From an uncultured Bacteroidales bacterium (GTDB taxonomy: Bacteria; Bacteroidota; Bacteroidia; Bacteroidales; UBA11471): a DNA stretch of 64,000 nt. The notes under the pieces are model-generated. The model was not told where the DNA came from. It saw only the letters and a list, made by a program, of their open reading frames with translations, and did no database searches. The position numbers and the translations under genes are program-made. The stretch's first letter is position 1. Every line of letters starts with the position of its first letter. Below, one piece after another: positions 59,110 to 64,000 of the stretch. The stretch covers positions 51,471-115,470 of the forward strand of contig CANQDQ010000002.1 in NCBI GenBank assembly GCA_947593515.1, written 5' to 3'.

Positions 59110-60864
59110 TTATTCGATGGTCAAGTCGAACGGCATACGAGCTTGCAGACGGTCGATGTTGCGTATGTTTTTCAGGAAGTTAAATCCATTGAAATAAACG
59201 CCGAGACGTTCTTGCAGGCAACTTTTTATATAGCTTTCGGGGGTTTCCATAAGCGAGGTCAGGAAATCGGTTTTCTCGGGGTATTGCTCTAACCGGTAAT
59301 CGTCTGCCGTTCCGGCAGCTTCGGCAGCAAGCGAAATGGCGCGTTCGATGTCGCCCAGTTCATCGACAAGATTCAATTTCTGTGCTATTTCTCCTGTCCA
59401 TACACGTCCTTCGGCAATACGTTTTATTTCGTTTACGTCCATTTTACGACCGTCGGCGCAACGGCGTACAAAGAGTTCATACCCGTTTTCCACCATATTT
59501 TGCATAATCTGTTTTTCCTGTTTGTTGAACGAATGCATGGGGCGATCCATATCGGCGAGTTCGTTGGTTTTTACGCCGTCGAAATGTAATCCGAGTTTTT
59601 CCGTCATCAATTCGGTAGCATCGGGCATCATGCCGAAGATTCCGATAGAGCCGGTAAGCGTGGTCGGTTCGGCGACAATGACATCGGCAGCACACGATAT
59701 GTAATATCCGCCGGAAGCGGCATAGTCGCCCATCGAAACGACTACGGGCTTCTTTTCTTTCAACAGAGATACTTCCCGCCAGATTTGTTCCGACCCGTAT
59801 GCACTGCCGCCCGGTGAATTGACACGGAGCACAACGGCTTTTATATCATCGTTTTCACGCAATTTCCGCAAATCGTTGATGACCTTTCCCGAAACGATGC
59901 CGCTGCCCGTTACCGATTCGGCACCGTCTATTTCGCCGTAAGCATAATACATGGCGATGATATTTTTACTTTTTTTCGGGGCAGCAGCTGGCAGATTAAT
60001 CATATCGGCGGTCGTCAGCGTATGCAGTTTTTCTTTTTCGCCTGCACCGACTAAACTTTTCAAATAATCGTTCACCTGATCTTTGTACATCAGCGTATCG
60101 GCCAAACCGCATTGCACATACATTTCCGCTTCACGCAAGTCCATATTTTCGTCGGCGAGTTCGTTCAGCCGCTCTGTCGATATATGGCGCGATGCGGCGA
60201 CATCTGTTACTATCCGGTTCCAAATGGATTGCAGGAATACGGAAGTTTGTTCTCTGTTGGCAGCACTCATTTCCGTTCCGATATACGGTTCTACTGCCGA
60301 TTTATATGTACCCACGCGGAATATCTGCATATCGACACCGATTTTTTTCATCAGGTCTTTGTAGAAAATGAGTTGCGCCGAAAGTCCATGCCAGCCGAGA
60401 CTGCCCGACGGATTCACAATCAGTTTGTCGGCGACACTGGCGATGTAGTATGCCCCTTGCGTATAGACACCGCCGTAGGCGACGATGAATTTTCCGCTTT
60501 CTTTGAATCGGAGCAGGGCATCGTGTATCTCCTGCATCGACGCCGGCGAACAGTCGAAAGCTCCGGCTTCCAGATAGATGCCTTCGATGTTTTTGTTTTC
60601 TTTTGCTTTTTCGATAGAGGCGAGCAGGTCGTCAAGTCCGTAAGTCGGCATTTGGTCGCTCCACAATTGTTCGAACAGCGCTTGCGCATGACGTTCTTCC
60701 ACGATACCGGAAAGGTTGAGCACGTACACCGATTTTTCCTTGACGGTTGTGGGTTGTTGCGCTGTCATGGAGACCAGCGTCATAATGCCCACAAGGAAGA
60801 AGATGAACGAGGCTACTATCACACCGATGACAGAAGCCAGCATGAATTTGAAAAACTGTTTCAT
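59110..60864 (-). CDS. sppA: Signal peptide peptidase SppA, 67K type
   Basis: A 584-residue membrane-anchored serine protease that degrades cleaved signal peptides. One N-terminal membrane segment (residues about 10-32) is followed by two tandem SppA domains. The catalytic Lys188 is in FRVGTYKSAVEPYIG and the catalytic Ser384 in MGDYAASGGYYIS. Their spacing matches E. coli SppA. RVNSPGGSAYGSEQIW and LTGSIGIFGMMP frame the active site. It follows the YfcE-like gene by 26 bp in the same direction. Confidence 0.95.
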   Translation of the reverse strand: MKQFFKFMLASVIGVIVASFIFFLVGIMTLVSMTAQQPTTVKEKSVYVLNLSGIVEERHAQALFEQLWSDQMPTYGLDDLLASIEKAKENKNIEGIYLEAGAFDCSPASMQEIHDALLRFKESGKFIVAYGGVYTQGAYYIASVADKLIVNPSGSLGWHGLSAQLIFYKDLMKKIGVDMQIFRVGTYKSAVEPYIGTEMSAANREQTSVFLQSIWNRIVTDVAASRHISTERLNELADENMDLREAEMYVQCGLADTLMYKDQVNDYLKSLVGAGEKEKLHTLTTADMINLPAAAPKKSKNIIAMYYAYGEIDGAESVTGSGIVSGKVINDLRKLRENDDIKAVVLRVNSPGGSAYGSEQIWREVSLLKEKKPVVVSMGDYAASGGYYISCAADVIVAEPTTLTGSIGIFGMMPDATELMTEKLGLHFDGVKTNELADMDRPMHSFNKQEKQIMQNMVENGYELFVRRCADGRKMDVNEIKRIAEGRVWTGEIAQKLNLVDELGDIERAISLAAEAAGTADDYRLEQYPEKTDFLTSLMETPESYIKSCLQERLGVYFNGFNFLKNIRNIDRLQARMPFDLTIE

Positions 60865-60890
60865 TGGTAATTGTTATTTTAAGTTACTAT

Positions 60891-61391
60891 TTATCGGGAA
60901 TTATCGGCAAGCTCTATCACTTCCAAATCTTTGAAATTGCCGGCGTCGATAGTAAAACGTATTAGTGTGCGCTGTTTATGGAATCCGTATTTTCCGGCAG
61001 CGCCCGGATTGATATGCAGTAAATTCAATTTCTTGTCGTACATTACTTTGAGAATGTGAGAGTGCCCCGAGATGAACAAATCGGGCGGATTCCGGAATAT
61101 TTCCGGCATCACGGCGGCATCGTATTTGCCCGGATAGCCTCCGATATGGGTTATCCACACATCAGCGTCTTCGAGGGTGAAACGTTGGTGGCGAGGATAT
61201 ATCAGTCGCAATTCCTGTCCGTCGATGTTCCCGAATACGGCGCGCAACGGTTTTATTTCGGCGAGCCGGCGGGCTACTTCTGCCGAACCGATGTCGCCGG
61301 CGTGCCATATCTCGTCGCAAGAGGCGAAGTATTCGGCATAACGGTCGTCCCACCATGCGTGGGTATCAGATAACAATCCGATACGTTTCAT
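60891..61391 (-). CDS. YfcE/MJ0936-type metallophosphoesterase
   Basis: A 166-residue single-domain calcineurin-like phosphoesterase. All metal-binding motifs are present: SDTHAWWDD (Asp9, His11), WHAGDIG, FGNIDG, WITHIGGYP and SGHSHILK. Small proteins of this family cleave phosphodiesters or small nucleotides. The substrate cannot be assigned. A TATATTTG element at 61396-61403 ends only 4 nt before the ATG. It is in line with sppA downstream and probably co-transcribed. Confidence 0.9.
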   Translation of the reverse strand: MKRIGLLSDTHAWWDDRYAEYFASCDEIWHAGDIGSAEVARRLAEIKPLRAVFGNIDGQELRLIYPRHQRFTLEDADVWITHIGGYPGKYDAAVMPEIFRNPPDLFISGHSHILKVMYDKKLNLLHINPGAAGKYGFHKQRTLIRFTIDAGNFKDLEVIELADNSR

Positions 61392-61395
61392 GCGG

Positions 61396-61403
61396 CAAAT
61401 ATA
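61396..61403 (-). promoter_or_regulatory. Candidate -7 element touching the YfcE-like start
   Basis: The minus strand reads TATATTTG, 4 nt before the ATG at 61391. No TTG box is seen near -33. The other 100 bp of the gap up to 61501 is AT-rich and without features. Confidence 0.4.
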
Positions 61404-61501
61404 ATATCTTTTTGATAAGATTAATATCTGATACTTACAAAATTATTCTAATTCCGACTATAATATCATTTTGATAAAAATAATGTCGGTTTTCGATAAA
61501 A

Positions 61502-62755
61502 TTATTCAAATTTGAGCGTCTTTGCCGGACGAATGGCGGAGATGATGTAGGAAGGCGCTATCAACATCAGCGATGAAATAATGAATCCTCCGATGTTGAG
61601 CAACAGCAGATAGAGAAAATTAAAATCGACGGGAACGGCGGGAATGTAATAAATTTCAGGGTCGAGCTTCAACACATGGAGGTATTTTTGCAACAGGCAC
61701 ACGCCTATGCCCAACACGTCGCCCCACAAAATGCCTTTGCCCACCAAAAACAGGGCTACATACAAAAATATGCGGCGTATGGAGCGGTTGCCGGTGCCCA
61801 GCGCTTTCAACGTGCCTATCATGCGGGTATGTTCGAGTATGATGATGAGCAAGCCCGAAATCATGGTGAATCCCGATACGAGCGACATCAAGACGAGTAT
61901 CACCCACACGTTCATATCCAAAAGGTCGAGCCAGTTGAACAGCTGCGGGTTCAGCTCCCGAATCGTCTGCGTGAAGCAGGGATTCCCGTAGCGGTCGGAA
62001 ACGCCGAGAAGCGCGGCATACAGCCGGTCGTTCACCGCATCGGTGGCATCGGCGTCGTGCAGGCGTATTTCAACGCCGCTGTACTGGTCGTCGTGCCAGC
62101 CGTTGAGGCGCTGCACGTGGCGCGCATCGCCGAAGATGAAAAACCGGTCGTATTCCGTCAGGTTGGTTTGGTAGATGCCGGCGATGGTGAATTTTCGGGC
62201 GCGCACGTTCTCTTCCACGAAATAGCAGTGCAGGGCATCTCCCGCATGCAGCCGCAAGCGGTCGGCAATGTAGCGGGAGATGAGTATTTCATCGGTGGCG
62301 TTTTCGGTCGATAAATCGGGGAGAGAGCCCTCTACGATGTATTGCGAGAGAATCTCGACAGGGTAGTCGGCGGTAATTCCTTTCAGTACGACGCCCGAAA
62401 AATCATCGTCGGTTTTCAGTATGCCCGGTTTGGTGGCGAAAACGGCGTGGCTCGCCACTTCGGGCATGGTGGATAACAGGCTGTCCAGTGCCGGCATTAT
62501 GGCGACGGGTGCGGTTTCATAGGAGTTTTGGTAGGGAGTGCCCGTAATCTGTATGTGGGCGCCGAAGTCGATGATTTTCCGGCTGACTTCTTTTTTGAAT
62601 CCCACCACGACAGCCACCGCCACAATCATGATGGTCATGCCCAACGCTACGCCCCATGTGGCGATGCGTATGGCAGGCGGTGTCTTGTCCGGACTTTCCT
62701 TTCCTTTTCCAGTGCGAACCCGAATGCGTTTGGCTATGAACAGCTCTACATTCAT
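61502..62755 (-). CDS. LolC/LolE-like ABC transporter permease
   Basis: A 417-residue permease of the lipoprotein-release/MacB type. An N-terminal membrane segment (IATWGVALGMTIMIVAVAVV) is followed by a large periplasmic domain (residues about 55-265), then three membrane helices with FtsX-type features (ISGLLIIILEHTRMIGTLKA, LGTGNRSIRR, and a closing LIAPSYIISAIRPAKTL). In Bacteroidota a single such protein often serves in lipoprotein sorting, but no ATPase gene is next to it here. Its ATG overlaps the aminotransferase stop by 4 bp (ATGA), so it is translationally coupled. Confidence 0.88.
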   Translation of the reverse strand: MNVELFIAKRIRVRTGKGKESPDKTPPAIRIATWGVALGMTIMIVAVAVVVGFKKEVSRKIIDFGAHIQITGTPYQNSYETAPVAIMPALDSLLSTMPEVASHAVFATKPGILKTDDDFSGVVLKGITADYPVEILSQYIVEGSLPDLSTENATDEILISRYIADRLRLHAGDALHCYFVEENVRARKFTIAGIYQTNLTEYDRFFIFGDARHVQRLNGWHDDQYSGVEIRLHDADATDAVNDRLYAALLGVSDRYGNPCFTQTIRELNPQLFNWLDLLDMNVWVILVLMSLVSGFTMISGLLIIILEHTRMIGTLKALGTGNRSIRRIFLYVALFLVGKGILWGDVLGIGVCLLQKYLHVLKLDPEIYYIPAVPVDFNFLYLLLLNIGGFIISSLMLIAPSYIISAIRPAKTLKFE

Positions 62756-63951
62756 ATCGTGCGGCCGGGATAGGCATCCAATGCTTTTTGCAAGACTATC
62801 AATGCTTTACCCAAGTCTTCTTTTTTCAGTACATACGCCATGCGCACTTCGTTGACACCGAGTCCGGGTGTCGTGTAGAATCCGGAGCCGGGTGCCATGA
62901 ATACGGTTTGACCTTCGTATTCGAAGTGTTCGAGGCACCATGCGCAGAATTTGTCGGCATCGTCTACCGGCAGTTTTGCCATCGTGTAGAATGCCCCCAT
63001 AGGAATGGGAGAGTAGCAGCCCGGTATGCGGTTGATACCGTCGATGAGAAATTTTCGGCGCTCCACATATTCGTTGTAGGTCTCCGCCATATAATCGGCG
63101 GGAGCATCGATAGAGGCTTCGGCGACGATTTGTCCTATCAGGGGCGGACTGAGGCGGGCTTGGCAGAACTTCATGATGTTCTTTTTCAACTCTTCGTTTT
63201 TCGTAATGAGCGCGCCGATGCGTATGCCACACTCGCTGTACCGCTTCGATACGGAGTCGATGAGCACCACATGGTCTTCGATGCCGGCAAGGTGAAATGC
63301 CGAAATGTAGGCGGCTCCCGTGTAGCAGAACTCCCGATATACTTCGTCGGAAAAGAGGAACAAATCGTGTTTTTTCACGATGTCGCGTATCTGATTCATC
63401 TCTTTCTGCGAGTAGAGATAGCCCGTCGGGTTGTTGGGGTTGCAGATGAGAATGCCTTTCGTGCGGGGAGTTATCAACTCCTCGAATTTCTCGAAAGAGG
63501 GCAGCGCGAAACCTTCGTCTATCGACGACGGCAGCGTCTTGATAATGGCTCCCGCCGAAATGGCGAATGCCATATAGTTGGCATACGCCGGCTCCGGAAC
63601 GATGATTTCGTCGCCCGGGTCGAGGCACGCCATGAAAGCGAATAATACGGCTTCGGAACCGCCGGTGGTGATGATGATGTCATCGACCGACACACGGATA
63701 TTGAAGCGATTATAATACTTGGTCAGTTTTTTGCGGAACGAGTAGATACCTTCGCTCGGACTGTATTCCAGCGTTGTGCGGTCGATGTGCCGCGCCGCCT
63801 CGAGACCTATTTCCGGTGTCGGCAGGTCGGGCTGTCCGATATTGAGGTGATACACTGTGATTCCGCGTTTCTTTGCTGCGTTTGCCAGCGGCACCAGCTT
63901 GCGGATAGGGGAAGCGGGCATTATTTCGCCCCGTTGCGATATTGTCGGCAT
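62752..63951 (-). CDS. Pyridoxal-phosphate aminotransferase, class I/II
   Basis: A 399-residue fold type I aminotransferase. Landmarks are LNIGQPDLPTPEI, TTGGSEAVLFAFMACLDPGD, CNPNNPTGYLYS (about residues 170-181), SDEVYREFCY and the PLP-binding Lys236 in SVSKRYSECGIRIG. It looks like an aspartate/aromatic type enzyme, but the substrate cannot be fixed. The start ATG at 63951 (MPTISQRGEIMPASPIRKL) is preferred because a TACCTTTG element at 63973-63980 overlaps the next upstream ATG at 63975. A LolE-like gene follows with a 4-bp overlap. Confidence 0.92.
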   Translation of the reverse strand: MPTISQRGEIMPASPIRKLVPLANAAKKRGITVYHLNIGQPDLPTPEIGLEAARHIDRTTLEYSPSEGIYSFRKKLTKYYNRFNIRVSVDDIIITTGGSEAVLFAFMACLDPGDEIIVPEPAYANYMAFAISAGAIIKTLPSSIDEGFALPSFEKFEELITPRTKGILICNPNNPTGYLYSQKEMNQIRDIVKKHDLFLFSDEVYREFCYTGAAYISAFHLAGIEDHVVLIDSVSKRYSECGIRIGALITKNEELKKNIMKFCQARLSPPLIGQIVAEASIDAPADYMAETYNEYVERRKFLIDGINRIPGCYSPIPMGAFYTMAKLPVDDADKFCAWCLEHFEYEGQTVFMAPGSGFYTTPGLGVNEVRMAYVLKKEDLGKALIVLQKALDAYPGRTI

Positions 63952-63972
63952 ATAGCTTGGTATTTGTGCTCG

Positions 63973-63980
63973 CAAAGGTA
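63973..63980 (-). promoter_or_regulatory. Candidate aminotransferase -7 element
   Basis: The minus strand reads TACCTTTG, about 22 bp before the ATG at 63951. The window ends before a -33 box could be judged with confidence. Confidence 0.5.
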
Positions 63981-64000
63981 GAAAGTTTTCCGAGAAATGC

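Overview
This window is chromosomal DNA from a member of the Bacteroidota, most likely the order Bacteroidales. The evidence is the promoter grammar: TAnnTTTG -7 elements lie in front of many genes, often with a TTG or TTTG box about 20 bp upstream. The gene content agrees: a TonB-dependent receptor with a carboxypeptidase-like N-terminal domain, a heterodimeric methylmalonyl-CoA mutase, a BspA-type leucine-rich repeat protein, an Mfa/DUF4906-like surface lipoprotein, an OstA-like protein next to parvulin foldases, and a myo-inositol-phosphate synthase. Genus and family cannot be fixed from the sequence alone. I saw no rRNA, tRNA, insertion sequence, prophage or CRISPR array.

Layout. 1-5.0 kb: the 3' end of carB, a DEAD-box helicase, and a convergent leftward operon (nitroreductase, DUF2520 Rossmann protein, KdsC-like phosphatase, Maf). 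5.2-11.5 kb: an orphan TonB-dependent receptor converging on rpe-comEC, then an ECF sigma factor with a 50-residue protein encoded just downstream. 11.7-16.5 kb: a nucleotidyltransferase, aspS, a Nif3-family protein and a zinc-ribbon coiled-coil protein. 16.6-21.5 kb: a probable inositol-lipid locus (nucleotidyltransferase, ATP-grasp protein, CDP-alcohol phosphotransferase, HAD protein, Ino1). 21.6-27.8 kb leftward: mutB, mutA, dnaG. 28-35.3 kb rightward: tig, clpP-clpX, recQ, guaB. 35.4-45.9 kb: one long rightward operon for envelope protein folding and LPS transport, running on into mutL, a BamE-like protein, murB and a metallo-hydrolase. 46-50.5 kb leftward: the BspA-like protein with a long structured upstream region, and a second recQ. 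50.6-52.6 kb: groES-groEL. 53.1-56.4 kb: a large surface lipoprotein behind an AT-rich spacer. 56.4-64 kb leftward: rmuC-phoH, sppA, a YfcE-like phosphoesterase, a LolE-like permease and an aminotransferase.

Most of the window is housekeeping. The most interesting part is the 16.6-21.5 kb locus. Its enzyme set fits synthesis of phosphatidylinositol through a nucleotide-activated inositol, rather than through phosphatidylinositol phosphate. It also includes an ATP-grasp protein of unknown role and a HAD protein lacking the usual second catalytic Asp. Other leads are a -24/-12 (sigma-54-like) promoter before groES, a possible conserved leader or repeat unit with a 14-bp inverted repeat upstream of the BspA-like gene, and the short protein beside the sigma factor.
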